DNA of 64,000 bases from Rhodobacterales bacterium HKCCA1288 (GCA_015693905.1 CP065161.1:2339001-2403000); one strand, 5' to 3'; positions 38,305 to 48,421 are shown, counted from the stretch's first letter. Notes: generated by a model not told the origin, from the sequence alone. Translations and numbers: made by a program.

Positions 38305-40257
38305 TTAACGTTTTTTCTTCTCCCACACACGCTCCTCTATCAAGTGGCGCAGGCGGTTTGAATATGCAGATGTGTCTTCACTGGCATCCGCTTGGTCGTT
38401 TCTTTTCGGCTTTGTGGCTTGTTGTAACGTCTTTAAGGCCTGAGTTAAACGCCATGACAGGTGCGGATCGTCTTCGGTGCGATCCAACCCCTCAAGGGCT
38501 TCGGCCATTTCATGGTCGATCCCATGCCACGCGGCCAGTTTCGCGAATTCCTCCGTGAGGCAGTCTCGTGCTTTGTCTTCGGCGCCCTGCGATAAAACGG
38601 GCGGTGTAATGCGGACATGGCCCATTGAGAGCAGATTTTCAAGAAGGGGAGATAACCCAAAAGCCTCTAATTCTTGGTTAAGGCTTTCTTTGTCACGGCA
38701 TCGCGTCCCCAAAAGATGCGCGCTCAGGCGGCGATATTCCTCCAGCTCAGGGTGCAGTCGGTCAAGCTGCGGCTCAAAATGATCGAGCAAGGCGGGGTAA
38801 AGACACAACAACGCCAAGATGACCGACCAACGCAGATCTTTTTCGCTAATTGCCCCTGATGCGAGGGCCGAGGCACGGGTTTCCGCCAAAGGTTCGAGAG
38901 GGAGGTCAGGGCGCATAAACCCAGCCTTGCGGGGGCTGCGGGCTGTTTTAGGTGCTGCGGAACTCTGCCGTTTTTGGCGGAACAGCTGCCATTTGAGGTC
39001 TTTGAATGCTGTATCGTAGTGGTGGCGTAAATCAGGATCTTGGATCTGTGCCGTGGCGCGGCGCAAAGATTTGTCCAACTCGGCGCGCCGTTCGGGGCTG
39101 TCAAAAACACGGCCTTCGGTTTCGCGTTGCCACAAGAGGTTGACCAAGGGCTGCGCCCCTTCAATCAGGGTTTGCATTGCGCCGCGCCCTTTGGCACGGA
39201 TCAGATCATCAGGGTCCTGGCCCTCAGGAAGGATGCAAAACCGCAGGGATTTTTGCGCACCCAACAAGGGCAGGGCTAGATCAATCAGGCGCATTGCGGC
39301 GCGCAAGCCCGCCTTGTCGCCGTCAAGGGCGATGATCGGCTCGGGCGAAATGCGCCACATGAGTTGTAATTGATCGGCGGTGATGGCGGTGCCAAGCGGG
39401 GCCACCGCCGCCTCAAACCCTGCACGCCATAGCGCGATGACATCCATATAGCCTTCTGCCACGATCAAAGGCTGGCCCTTGCCCGCGGCTTCGCGGGCGG
39501 GGCCGTGATTGAACAAGGCGCGCCCCTTGTCGAACAGAGGTGTCTCGCGACTGTTGAGATATTTGGCGCGTGCGTTCGGATCCATCGCGCGCCCGCCAAA
39601 GCCGATGCAGCGCCCGCGCGGATCACGGATGGGAAACATGATCCGATCTCGAAACGCATCATAAGGCGCGCCACCATCATCGGGTTTGCTGGCAATCCCT
39701 GCGGTGATGATATCCTCGGCAGCGATACCTTTGGCCTGCAATGCCTCAAAGGTCCCGCGCCGTGCTGATGGGGCAAAGCCGATTTCAAACCGTGCAAGCG
39801 TGGCTTCATCTAGGCCCCGCTTTTCAAGATAATCCCGCGCGTCACGGGCCGCAGAGGATTTCAACTGTAGCTTATAGAATTGCACCGCCGCCTCGGTGGC
39901 CTGTGCCAATTTCTCGCGCGCGTCTGATTTTTCCTGTGCGCGTGGATCTCGTTCTGGCATGGGCATCCCTGCCTCACGCGCAAGAATTTCAATCGCCTCT
40001 ATGAAGCTGACATTTTCAGTATCTTTCACAAAGCTGATTGCATCGCCTTTGGCCTGACAGCCGAAACAATAATAAAACCCCTTGCGATCATCGACATGGA
40101 AGGATGCAGTTTTCTCTTGGTGAAAGGGGCAAGGGGCCCACATATCCCCCTTGGCCGCATTGGATTTGCGGTTGTCCCACATGACTTTGCGCCCGACCAC
40201 CTGCGACAGCGAGATGCGGGTGCGCAATTCATCCAAAAATCCAGGCGGCAAACTCAT
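38305..40257 (-). CDS. dnaG: DNA primase DnaG
   Basis: DnaG makes RNA primers at the replication fork. The zinc-binding CHC2 domain (CPFHQEKTASFHV and GFYYCFGCQAKGDAISF) is at about residues 42-80. The catalytic Toprim core contains VAEGYMDVIALWRAG near 267 and ALDGDKAGLRAA near 317. The C-terminal DnaB-contact region is the last 150 residues or so. It has 650 residues, normal for the group. It precedes rpoD on the same strand. Confidence 0.98.
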   Translation of the reverse strand: MSLPPGFLDELRTRISLSQVVGRKVMWDNRKSNAAKGDMWAPCPFHQEKTASFHVDDRKGFYYCFGCQAKGDAISFVKDTENVSFIEAIEILAREAGMPMPERDPRAQEKSDAREKLAQATEAAVQFYKLQLKSSAARDARDYLEKRGLDEATLARFEIGFAPSARRGTFEALQAKGIAAEDIITAGIASKPDDGGAPYDAFRDRIMFPIRDPRGRCIGFGGRAMDPNARAKYLNSRETPLFDKGRALFNHGPAREAAGKGQPLIVAEGYMDVIALWRAGFEAAVAPLGTAITADQLQLMWRISPEPIIALDGDKAGLRAAMRLIDLALPLLGAQKSLRFCILPEGQDPDDLIRAKGRGAMQTLIEGAQPLVNLLWQRETEGRVFDSPERRAELDKSLRRATAQIQDPDLRHHYDTAFKDLKWQLFRQKRQSSAAPKTARSPRKAGFMRPDLPLEPLAETRASALASGAISEKDLRWSVILALLCLYPALLDHFEPQLDRLHPELEEYRRLSAHLLGTRCRDKESLNQELEAFGLSPLLENLLSMGHVRITPPVLSQGAEDKARDCLTEEFAKLAAWHGIDHEMAEALEGLDRTEDDPHLSWRLTQALKTLQQATKPKRNDQADASEDTSAYSNRLRHLIEERVWEKKKR

Positions 40258-40335
40258 GGGGCGAGTATCTTCGCGAACGCGGGCGCTGTCCAGATGCCGC
40301 CGTGTGATCCTCTGTGGAGAACCCTGTGGGCAAAC

Positions 40336-40899
40336 TCATAGTGCGGCTGATCTGCGCGCCGCCACCCCTTGCATTGCATGGGTCAGTTCGGTCAGGGCGG
40401 ATTGCGCCATGGATCGCATCACAAATATCTCGATGTGACCTTCGTCATCGGATGTCACAAATAGCGCATCAATATGGCCCAATAAACTGCGCGCAGAACG
40501 CCATGGCCCGAAGGCGGTGGGGCGCAGGTCCAACGGACAAAGCCGCGCCAAAACCTCGGCCAGATCAGGCCCTGTCAGCGTGAACCGCGCCAAAGCCCCG
40601 CTTTGATCTGCCAAAAGCGCGTAAGGTGCCAAGGGGGCGAGGGGGGCTGAAGTCCCCAAAAGAAGCGCATGATCTAGCCCGTTCCAAATCAGCCGCAGTG
40701 TGTCGTGTGTGACGACCTCACTAGGCGCAGGAAATTTTAGGCCCAAATCAGATTTCAGGATCGTGTTCACCGCATCAAGGCAGTTTGGATGGGGCAAGAG
40801 TGCCGTGATGTTTTGGGGGGCATCAATGCTGAGCTGCATCGCGCCATGAGAGATTTCACTGGGGCCCGTTACAACTGGGGCTAGGGAAAGATCAGTCAC
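40336..40899 (-). CDS. soxG: sarcosine oxidase gamma subunit SoxG
   Basis: This is the small gamma subunit of heterotetrameric sarcosine oxidase. The start is a GTG at 40899, eight bases inside the end of soxA, giving 187 residues beginning VTDLSLAPVVTG; the frame is open further upstream inside soxA. ARFTLTGPDLAEVLARLCPLDL is the recognisable family stretch near residues 110-130. It closes the soxBDAG run. Confidence 0.9.
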   Translation of the reverse strand: MTDLSLAPVVTGPSEISHGAMQLSIDAPQNITALLPHPNCLDAVNTILKSDLGLKFPAPSEVVTHDTLRLIWNGLDHALLLGTSAPLAPLAPYALLADQSGALARFTLTGPDLAEVLARLCPLDLRPTAFGPWRSARSLLGHIDALFVTSDDEGHIEIFVMRSMAQSALTELTHAMQGVAARRSAAL

Positions 40900-43831
40900 G
40901 CATCCGCCCTCCGTCAGGGTCAAAGAAGACAGGCGGGCAAATCTCGCAAAGGGTTTCTTGCCCGCGCAGATGATCAACCATTTTTACTTGATCCCCATGT
41001 CGTGCGCGCCCATCCACAAAGAAGCCAAGTGCGATTGGATGGCCCAAGGTCGGCGAGAAACAGGCGGAAGATACGTAGCCTTTTGAGGTTTCCCGACTGG
41101 GTTTTGCATCGGCCTCGAACAAATGCCCGCCTGCAAGAATTTTTGATTGGCCATCAACAGGGCGCAACCCGATTAATGCAGGGCGCGCAGGGTCAAGCAG
41201 CCCTTCGCGCGCTGCGCCTGCACGGCCGATGAAATCACTTTTCTTCTTGGACAATAGCCCCGCCATGCCCAAGTCACCCGCGGTCACGCGGCCATTGATT
41301 TCGGCATGGGTGATAAAGCCCTTTTCAAGGCGCAAGACGTTGAGGGCCTCGACCCCATAAGGCCCGCCCTCCATCGCTTCGGCGCGGGTCAAAAGCACGT
41401 CATAAAGGCTTGCGCCATAGCCCACGGGAACCGCGATTTCATACCCTTCCTCGCCTGAGAAAGAGATGCGGAAAATGCGGGCAGGCACGCCCAAAACATC
41501 CCGCGCGACCCATCCCATAAAGGGCAATTCATCGCGGCGCAGTCCTTTGGTCAGACCCGCCACGAGGTCGAACGCCTTTGGCCCTGCAACCGCGAATTGC
41601 GCCCAAGCCTCTGTTGTAGAAGTCAGGCTGAGTTTCCAATTAGGGCAAAAGACCTGCGCCACAAATTCCAGATGCGCCATGACCTCGGCTGCGGCGGCGG
41701 TTGTCGTGGTGATCACATAGTTATAGGGGCCTACGCGCGCGCAGGTTCCGTCATCCATAACAAACCCATCTTCGCGCAGCATCAAACCATAGCGCACACG
41801 CCCCTCTGGCAGGGTCGACATCATATTGCTGTAGACAAAATCAAGGAACCGCGCGGCATCCGGGCCAGACACGGCGATTTTGCCCAAAGTGGAAACATCG
41901 ACAACACCGACCGCATTGCGCACATAGCCCACCTCGCGGTTGCAGGATTGCAGCCACGTTGTCTCGCCATTTTGTGGGAAATAGGACGCACGATACCACA
42001 GGCCCGTGGCCACCATCGGGGCATTGCGAGCAACACTTGCTGCATGGCTGGTGGTCAGGCGTTCGGGTGCAAACCCTTTGCCTTGCGCGCCTGCGCCAAT
42101 CGCACCAAGGGACACGGGCACAAAAGGTGGGCGATAGGTTGTCGTGCCAGTCTCGGAAATTCCACGACCCGTGGCATCTGCCAAAACCGCAATCGCGGTC
42201 GTGTTTGAACTGCGTCCTTGATCGGGCGCCATTCCTTGGGTCGTGTAGCGCTTCATATGTTCGACCGATTGATACCCTTCTTGCGCGGCAAGGCGGATAT
42301 CTTTGGTGGTCACATCATTGGCGAAATCTATCCATGCCCGCTTTTTGCCAGAAACCACCCAATGGGGCCTCGCTGTCTCGCGCGAAGCGGGGGCGATTGG
42401 GCAGGGCGTATGAGGGGCCGTCAGGCCCAATTCGGACAGGGCATTGATCGCCGCTGCAAACCCCGAGGTGAAACACTCGGCAGTGCTGAAATATCCTGCA
42501 GCACTGCCTGCGTAATGCAGGGCAGGCACCGCGCCCTCAGGGGCAAGAAAACAGGATTTCTCCGCGTTCCAAATTGCGCGGGCGCCCATATGGCAGGCAA
42601 GGTGAATATTGGGGTTCCATCCCCCAGACATTCCCAAAGCGCCGATGTCCATATCGGTGGTTTTTCCCGCGGCATCACGAATGGTTATGCCCGAGATACG
42701 CGTGCGGCCGCGTGTCGCCACGACCTCCGCACCACGATAAAGGGGATAATCGCCAAGCGCAGGTGCATCGCTGCGCGGGTCGATGACGGCGGCAAGGGTT
42801 GCCCCCGCGGCCTGCAAGGCAAGCGCATCGCGATGTCCTTGATCCGTGCTGACAAACAGCGCGATTTTGCGCGCTGGTAAGACGCCGTAGCGGTCGAGAT
42901 AGGATCGCATTGCGCCTGCCATCATAATGGCCGGGCGGTCATTGTCTGCAAATGCAATGGGCCGTTCAACCGCGCCCGTGGCCAAAATCGCAGCGCGCGC
43001 AGTGATGCGCCAGAAACATTCGCGCGGCACAGTGCCACTTGGGGCCTGCTCAAGTCCCACGCGCTCGATCATGCCATAGGTGCCACCATCATAGGCCCCC
43101 GTGACTGTGCAACGCGGCATGATCCGCACATTGGGCATTGCAGAAAGCTTGGCCGATATCTGCGCGAGCCAAGTTTGCGCAGGCATATCGTCAATCGCAG
43201 CATCCTCAAGCCAAAGCCTGCCGCCGAGTTCTGTGTTCTCGTCAACAAGGATCACATCCGCGCCCGCTTCAGCCGCGACAAGGGCGGCAGTCAGGCCCGA
43301 AGGGCCAGCGCCAATGACCAGAAGATCACAATGCCCAAAGGCCTTTTCAGATGGTTCTGCCTGCATCTCGCGGGACAAGCGGCCCAAACCCGCTGCGCGG
43401 CGGATCAGGGGTTCGTACACCGCTTCCCAAAAGCGGCGCGGCCACATGAATGTTTTGTAGTAAAACCCCGCGCTTAAGAAGGGCGCGGCCAGATCATTCA
43501 CGGCCAAAAGATCAAACCCAAGCGGCCCGAGATGGTTTTGACTGTGCGCAACAAGCCCCTCATAGAGGGATTGCATCGTGGCGCGTGTGTTCGGGATTGC
43601 GGCCCCATATGGCCCGCGTGACAGTTCAACCAAGCCGTTTGGATCATCCGAGCCTGCCGTCACGATCCCGCGAGGGCGGTGATATTTGAAACTGCGCCCG
43701 ACCAATGCGACATCATTGGCCAGAAGGGCAGAGGCAAGGCTATCGCCCTCGAACCCCTGATAGGTTTTGCCGTCAAAGGTGAAATTGAGCGGCTTGTCGC
43801 GATTGATCCGTCCTTTGCCCTCAACCCGCAT
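40892..43831 (-). CDS. soxA: sarcosine oxidase alpha subunit SoxA
   Basis: The alpha subunit contributes NAD+ and tetrahydrofolate binding to sarcosine oxidation. The N-terminal ferredoxin-like region is at about 10-100 (FKYHRPRGI, GSDDPNGLV). The dinucleotide-binding core opens with LVIGAGPSGLTAALVAAEAG near 172. The C-terminal half (about 595-975) is a GcvT-like folate domain with VGVVDVSTLGKIAVSGPDAA and FSGEEGYEIAVPVGYG. It has 979 residues, as expected. The start lies 11 bases inside the end of soxD. Confidence 0.97.
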   Translation of the reverse strand: MRVEGKGRINRDKPLNFTFDGKTYQGFEGDSLASALLANDVALVGRSFKYHRPRGIVTAGSDDPNGLVELSRGPYGAAIPNTRATMQSLYEGLVAHSQNHLGPLGFDLLAVNDLAAPFLSAGFYYKTFMWPRRFWEAVYEPLIRRAAGLGRLSREMQAEPSEKAFGHCDLLVIGAGPSGLTAALVAAEAGADVILVDENTELGGRLWLEDAAIDDMPAQTWLAQISAKLSAMPNVRIMPRCTVTGAYDGGTYGMIERVGLEQAPSGTVPRECFWRITARAAILATGAVERPIAFADNDRPAIMMAGAMRSYLDRYGVLPARKIALFVSTDQGHRDALALQAAGATLAAVIDPRSDAPALGDYPLYRGAEVVATRGRTRISGITIRDAAGKTTDMDIGALGMSGGWNPNIHLACHMGARAIWNAEKSCFLAPEGAVPALHYAGSAAGYFSTAECFTSGFAAAINALSELGLTAPHTPCPIAPASRETARPHWVVSGKKRAWIDFANDVTTKDIRLAAQEGYQSVEHMKRYTTQGMAPDQGRSSNTTAIAVLADATGRGISETGTTTYRPPFVPVSLGAIGAGAQGKGFAPERLTTSHAASVARNAPMVATGLWYRASYFPQNGETTWLQSCNREVGYVRNAVGVVDVSTLGKIAVSGPDAARFLDFVYSNMMSTLPEGRVRYGLMLREDGFVMDDGTCARVGPYNYVITTTTAAAAEVMAHLEFVAQVFCPNWKLSLTSTTEAWAQFAVAGPKAFDLVAGLTKGLRRDELPFMGWVARDVLGVPARIFRISFSGEEGYEIAVPVGYGASLYDVLLTRAEAMEGGPYGVEALNVLRLEKGFITHAEINGRVTAGDLGMAGLLSKKKSDFIGRAGAAREGLLDPARPALIGLRPVDGQSKILAGGHLFEADAKPSRETSKGYVSSACFSPTLGHPIALGFFVDGRARHGDQVKMVDHLRGQETLCEICPPVFFDPDGGRMRD

Positions 43832-44096
43832 GATCTTGCCCTCGATCGCGGAGCAACTGTGCCCCTAGGATGGCGTGGCTGACTGTGTTTCGAGTGACAG
43901 ATATCCACGCCCCGCAGCCGTGTGCATGACGCCAAATCTCAACGATTTGGCCCGGTTGATTGTCTCGCAAATGCAGATAGCTGTGCCACTCCGCCGCGCC
44001 CGCCTCAGCCGCAGGGCGATCTGCATATGTGATATCGCCTTTGGGACGAAATTCGCGGCTGTCTCTTTGGCCGCAAATGGGGCAGGGGATACGCAT
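43821..44096 (-). CDS. soxD: sarcosine oxidase delta subunit SoxD
   Basis: This 91-residue zinc-binding subunit starts MRIPCPICGQRDSREF with Cys5 and Cys8. The second ligand pair is in RHAHGCGAWISVTRNT near residues 56-62. The arrangement matches the structural zinc site known in the delta subunit. It lies 14 bases after soxB and overlaps soxA. Confidence 0.95.
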   Translation of the reverse strand: MRIPCPICGQRDSREFRPKGDITYADRPAAEAGAAEWHSYLHLRDNQPGQIVEIWRHAHGCGAWISVTRNTVSHAILGAQLLRDRGQDHAG

Positions 44097-44110
44097 AACC
44101 GTCTCGATCT

Positions 44111-45364
44111 CTAATGCAAATTATGTTGGCTGCCGCGGCCTTCTTCATCCATGAGGCCCCGCCCCGTCTCAAACCGGTCGAGGCGATAGCGCTCGGCGCT
44201 TTGATGCGGCTGATCTGTGGCCATAAGATGTGCGAAGGCATAACCCGATCCCGGCACGGCCTTAAAGCCGCCATAACACCACCCACAATTCAAATAGAGG
44301 CCCTCAATCGGGCTTTTGTCGATAATGGGGCTGCCATCCGAGGACATATCCATAATCCCGCCCCAAGAGCGCAGCATTTTGGCCTGTCCGATCATCGGCA
44401 TGAGAGTCATACCTGTTTCCACCACATGCTCTGCAGTGGGCAGGTTCCCGCGCGAGGCATAGGATGCATAAAAATCAAGGTCACCGCCAAAGACCAGTCC
44501 GCCCTTGTCAGACTGGCTGATATAGAAATGCCCCATGCCATAAGTGATCACATGGTCAATTGCGGGCTTTAGCCCTTCGGTGACAAAGGCCTGCAACACA
44601 TGGCTCTCAATGGGCAAGCGCAGACCTGCCATTGCGGCCACCTGAGAACTGCGTCCCGCCACCACAACGCCAATCTTGCGTGCGCTAATGGCACCCCGCG
44701 TGGTTTGGACACCCGTGACGCGGCCCTGATGCACATCAATCCCTGTGACTTCGCAATTCTGGATGAGGTCTACACCACGTTGATCCGCCGCGCGGGCATA
44801 GCCCCAAGCCACCGCATCATGGCGCGCTGTGCCGCCGCGTTTGTGGTAGAGCCCGCCAAAAATTGGGAAACGGGTTTGATCATAATCGAGATAGGGGATC
44901 ATGCGCCGCAATTCATCACGATCCAACAAGATCGCATCATCGCCTTGATTGATCATCGCATTCCCGCGCCGCGCAAAGGCATCGCGTTGCCCGTCTGAAT
45001 GGAACAGGTTGATGATGCCGCGCTGGCTGTGCATGACATTGTAATTCAGGTCTTGCTCTAGCCCTTCCCACAGTTTCAGAGAATGGCTGTAAAATTGAGA
45101 ATTGCCTTCAAGTAGGTAATTTGCGCGCACAATGGTGGTATTACGACCGATATTGCCACCGCCCAAATAGCCCTTCTCAAGCACGGCAATATTTGTGATG
45201 CCATGATTTTTGGCGAGGTAATAGGCGGTTGCCAGACCGTGGCCGCCACCGCCAATGATAATCATGTCATACTGCGCTTTTGGAGCAGGATCGCGCCACG
45301 CGCGCGTCCATGATTTTTGCCCTCGCAATCCTTCGCTGATCACACGAAGGCCTGAATAGCGCAT
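44111..45364 (-). CDS. soxB: sarcosine oxidase beta subunit SoxB
   Basis: The beta subunit carries FAD and a covalent FMN and oxidises sarcosine to glycine. The FAD motif IIGGGGHGLATAYYL is at about residues 36-50, and EKGYLGGGNIGRNTTIVR at about 63-80 is typical. The conserved GGTARHDAVAWGYARAAD near 178-195 lies where the flavin-linking His of the family is expected, though I could not settle which His it is. It has 417 residues. First gene of soxBDAG; the usual neighbours glyA and purU are not present. Confidence 0.97.
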   Translation of the reverse strand: MRYSGLRVISEGLRGQKSWTRAWRDPAPKAQYDMIIIGGGGHGLATAYYLAKNHGITNIAVLEKGYLGGGNIGRNTTIVRANYLLEGNSQFYSHSLKLWEGLEQDLNYNVMHSQRGIINLFHSDGQRDAFARRGNAMINQGDDAILLDRDELRRMIPYLDYDQTRFPIFGGLYHKRGGTARHDAVAWGYARAADQRGVDLIQNCEVTGIDVHQGRVTGVQTTRGAISARKIGVVVAGRSSQVAAMAGLRLPIESHVLQAFVTEGLKPAIDHVITYGMGHFYISQSDKGGLVFGGDLDFYASYASRGNLPTAEHVVETGMTLMPMIGQAKMLRSWGGIMDMSSDGSPIIDKSPIEGLYLNCGWCYGGFKAVPGSGYAFAHLMATDQPHQSAERYRLDRFETGRGLMDEEGRGSQHNLH

Positions 45365-45396
45365 CTGACCTCTCCCTTTGTCCCTAAGCTCACCCT

Positions 45397-45425
45397 AGGA
45401 CAGCAGCGCAGAAGGGTTTCGTCAA
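45397..45425 (-). promoter_or_regulatory. candidate promoter of the sarcosine oxidase operon
   Basis: On the minus strand TTGACG (45425-45420) and TGTCCT (45402-45397) are spaced by 17 bases, 33 bases before soxB. The -35 overlaps an imperfect inverted repeat (GTTTCGTC at 45416-45423 and GACAAAC at 45431-45437) that could bind a regulator. The -10 is weak. Confidence 0.4.
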
Positions 45426-45468
45426 GTTGCGACAAACTCGGGTATTTTGCCGACTCTTTCAGTATCAC

Positions 45469-46104
45469 CTAGGGCTGGGGCAGGGTGGGCGCTTCGCCCT
45501 CGGGCGCAGGGACAGGTTCCATCCCGATCCCTTCTGAGATGTTGCAATTGCTGACGCAGTATTGCGCACCAGACGCCAAGGAAAAGATCACCCGATCCCC
45601 AAATCGAGGCCGTGTTGGCATGAAGTTGTCGAACACCCGCGTAGGCATATCGAAATTCAAAATCGGCTCGTAGACAAAGCGGGTTTCGACCAACAAGATG
45701 TGGCTGCCCTCTGGCAAGGCGGGAAGGCGTGAACGGGCTGAGATGGCGGTGGCGCCATCCATTGCTGCAAGATCGCCTGCCCCATATGACCAATCTAGCG
45801 TTACCTCATCATTGATCCGCTTAAACTGCGACACGCGCAAAGACGTGCCTGTTTCTTGATGGGTCATGTAGCGAAACACGTTCAATAATCCCTCAATATC
45901 CTCAGGGGTCAGAACGGCTTCAATGCGCGATATGGACTCTGCCAAAACATTACTGGCGCGCGTGGTCATGGTGTAATGACGAAACCCGTCATACAGCGCC
46001 AAGCAAGTGACGATAATGGCGATCAACACGGGCAGGATAAGCGCGACTTCAATCGCGATTGCGCCCTGTGTTTGGTGCAGGAATTTTTTAATTACGCGCC
46101 TCAT
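45469..46104 (-). CDS. TadE/TadG-type pilus-assembly or pseudopilin-like protein
   Basis: A short basic N-terminus is followed by GAIAIEVALILPVLIAIIVT (about 14-33), the TadE-like membrane segment with the conserved Glu. The rest (about 40-211) is predicted exported, with two Cys (CVSNC) and a Pro/Glu-rich tail. It is last of three overlapping genes of related type. The remaining tad genes (flp, cpaA-F, tadB/C) are not in the window, so function in Flp pilus assembly is inferred only from the domain. Confidence 0.85.
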   Translation of the reverse strand: MRRVIKKFLHQTQGAIAIEVALILPVLIAIIVTCLALYDGFRHYTMTTRASNVLAESISRIEAVLTPEDIEGLLNVFRYMTHQETGTSLRVSQFKRINDEVTLDWSYGAGDLAAMDGATAISARSRLPALPEGSHILLVETRFVYEPILNFDMPTRVFDNFMPTRPRFGDRVIFSLASGAQYCVSNCNISEGIGMEPVPAPEGEAPTLPQP

Positions 46105-46646
46105 TGTTGGGCCACCTCAGTGATGGGTTCAGACACGAAAATCGTGCTTGCTTCCATGAACAAACGCCCGCTGGTGTCGCCATTGATTTGGGCCATCAAG
46201 GCCGAAACCCGCAATAACGGATCAATCTCGACACAGACGCGCAGAAGCATCAATTCATTGGGCAAGGTCTGGCTTGGCTCAAACCGCGTCACGGGACGTA
46301 GCAGGGTGTTGCGGTCGATACACATCGCATCGCGTGAAGGCAGCACATAGCTTGGCCGCACAATCGAGCGCAGATCGAGAGAGATTGTCTCGTGGCAATT
46401 CCGGATAATCCGTGCCTTGTCACAGATCATGTCTGCGACTGTGTCAGTTGTCAGATCAAGTCGCGAAGAGAGGCGTAAGCTCCGCGAGGTGATGTCGACC
46501 GCCCGTTCCAACATAGCTTGGCGCACGATGATGATGGATGTCTCAAGCGACATCAAAAACACCGAAAAGACCACGGGAAATAAGAGCACGAATTCGAGGG
46601 TCGAAGCGCCGCTCTCGTCTTTGATCCATGTGTGAAGATGTTTCAT
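46101..46646 (-). CDS. TadE-type protein
   Basis: A 181-residue protein with the TadE membrane segment GASTLEFVLLFPVVFSVFLM at about residues 13-32, followed by the helix AMLERAVDITSRSLRL and an exported domain with several Cys. It overlaps both neighbours in the Tad-like trio by four bases. A minor pseudopilin role is likely from the family; the exact role is unknown. Confidence 0.87.
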   Translation of the reverse strand: MKHLHTWIKDESGASTLEFVLLFPVVFSVFLMSLETSIIIVRQAMLERAVDITSRSLRLSSRLDLTTDTVADMICDKARIIRNCHETISLDLRSIVRPSYVLPSRDAMCIDRNTLLRPVTRFEPSQTLPNELMLLRVCVEIDPLLRVSALMAQINGDTSGRLFMEASTIFVSEPITEVAQQ

Positions 46647-48280
46647 TCAATCAGCCTCAACATACCGATGGCCTCGGAGATCGAGGCGAAAGCATCCGTC
46701 AGGTTGCTGCTGCGCGTTAAGTAATGGTTGGAGGTTGTCGCAGCGCAATTTTGCAATATAGCGGCGTCTGATTCAGTCGCATCCAGCGAGATCGTAAAGA
46801 TCACAATGTCACGCGCCGCAGCTGCCGCGCAGAGGGTCTCGAAATTCTGGTTTGAGCGGGCGGTCGTATCGGCCAGAGAGATCGCATTGTCGCTGAAGTT
46901 AAAATACGCATCATACGCGTTGCCCCATCCGACCAAGCCGTCTAGGGCCGCGCGGATTGTCATCGGGTAATAAAAGTCAAACAGGATCGACCTTGATGTC
47001 CGCGTTGCCCAAAGTTCAGGCCACGTCAGTTGCTGCGCTGCTGCACCGCCAAAGGGCTCAGACTGCCATGTGCCTGCGGTATCAAAGGGGGCTGCGCCGC
47101 TTGTGACATAATAACGACCAGCCGCGGCATGATAGGTTGACCATCGCACAACACCGCCCGCTTCAAAGCGGTAGATGGGCGCAAATCCGCGTTTGAATTG
47201 TTGTGCCACATCAGGGCTTTCACCGCTGGCCATGCCATCGGCGATCAAGACGATGACCTTTAACGCGTCATTGCTATAAGCGGTTGGTCTATTTGCAAAG
47301 CTCGCGGGAATCTCGCCATCGCTGGCCAGAACTGCCGCGGCAGGCTGTGCCGCAGGGTCAAGCAGGGCCGCGCCCCATTTCAACGCTTGGTCAGGTCGCG
47401 CAAAACCTTCTGCCACCAAGCCTTGGATATGGGCATTAATCTCGGCTTCATCGTTAGACCAAGGCAAGATCGCGTTCACGTCATCCGTTGGGCAATAGGC
47501 CTGTGCGAAGGGTATCCAATTATATTGGTAGATATAATCGAAATGCATGGTGCGCTCGATTGGGTCAAATGGGGTGACCGCAACCGATGAGAAACTGTCA
47601 TCTGGAAATTTGGCACAGGTGCTGAAGGAGTGTTCTTCGGTAAAATTGAACACGCCCGCCAGTGCAGTCCCCGCAACAATGCGATCATTGAAAGGAATGA
47701 CTGAGATCGAAACCACATCGCTGCTTCGGTTATTTCCAAGCATCTCTGTCACGAAATTGGTCGCTGCGGTCTTCATCCAGTCCAACTTGGAATTGTCCAG
47801 CATGGAACCTGAGCGATCCAGAACCAGCGAGATTTCGACTGAGCGAATATTCTGTTCCGCCCGCGAATTGGCCTCTGCCCGCAAGGTGTTGAATCCGAAA
47901 TAGCGCAAGAAATAGGTGCGAACATCTTGTTCTACGCGCACCCCTGTGATCCGCCGACCATCTTGGATGAAATAATCAGGGGTTAATCGCGAGGGCGTAA
48001 TGTTTTGCGCGTTCAAATATTGTGTGACGATGCTAGAAACTTCGGCCTCATCATTGGCGGTGCCTGCCGCAGAAAGAACCGCACGATCAATCGCGCTTTG
48101 CAATTGCGCCCGTTGAGATTCGAAGCGGATCACATCCACCGCCAAGCCGCCAAGGCTAACCATGACCATCGTCAACAGCACCACAAAGATCGTGACCGAT
48201 CCTTGCTCGTCCCGCCAGAATCGGTTCGCGCCCAAACCATGGCGGCAAAGCTGTGCCGTTTTCGGTTTTCCCTGCATCAT
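46643..48280 (-). CDS. TadG-like protein with von Willebrand factor A domain
   Basis: The N-terminal TadG/Flp-like segment GSVTIFVVLLTMVMVSLGGL AVDV (about 27-50, one hydrophobic helix) is followed by helices with LQSAIDRAVLSAAG. A VWA domain starts near residue 145 with SLVLDRSGSMLD, an intact DxSxS-type MIDAS metal site. I use the ATG at 48280, next to a GAGG-containing ribosome-binding stretch; a GTG at 48304 is the alternative. It has about 545 residues. It is first of the trio and overlaps the TadE-type gene by four bases. VWA-TadG proteins are thought to act as adhesin-like or assembly factors at the cell surface. Confidence 0.88.
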   Translation of the reverse strand: MMQGKPKTAQLCRHGLGANRFWRDEQGSVTIFVVLLTMVMVSLGGLAVDVIRFESQRAQLQSAIDRAVLSAAGTANDEAEVSSIVTQYLNAQNITPSRLTPDYFIQDGRRITGVRVEQDVRTYFLRYFGFNTLRAEANSRAEQNIRSVEISLVLDRSGSMLDNSKLDWMKTAATNFVTEMLGNNRSSDVVSISVIPFNDRIVAGTALAGVFNFTEEHSFSTCAKFPDDSFSSVAVTPFDPIERTMHFDYIYQYNWIPFAQAYCPTDDVNAILPWSNDEAEINAHIQGLVAEGFARPDQALKWGAALLDPAAQPAAAVLASDGEIPASFANRPTAYSNDALKVIVLIADGMASGESPDVAQQFKRGFAPIYRFEAGGVVRWSTYHAAAGRYYVTSGAAPFDTAGTWQSEPFGGAAAQQLTWPELWATRTSRSILFDFYYPMTIRAALDGLVGWGNAYDAYFNFSDNAISLADTTARSNQNFETLCAAAAARDIVIFTISLDATESDAAILQNCAATTSNHYLTRSSNLTDAFASISEAIGMLRLIE

Positions 48281-48421
48281 CCTCAATCCATTGACCTGAC
48301 CCACCGCAGATTTGGCGGAGGCTTTCCTGTCATGTCCTCAAAGAGCGGCGAAAATGCGGCGATTACGGGAAGAGTTTACGAAGTTTTTTGCAATCTTCGT
48401 GGCAAGGCGTAGGGTTCGAAG

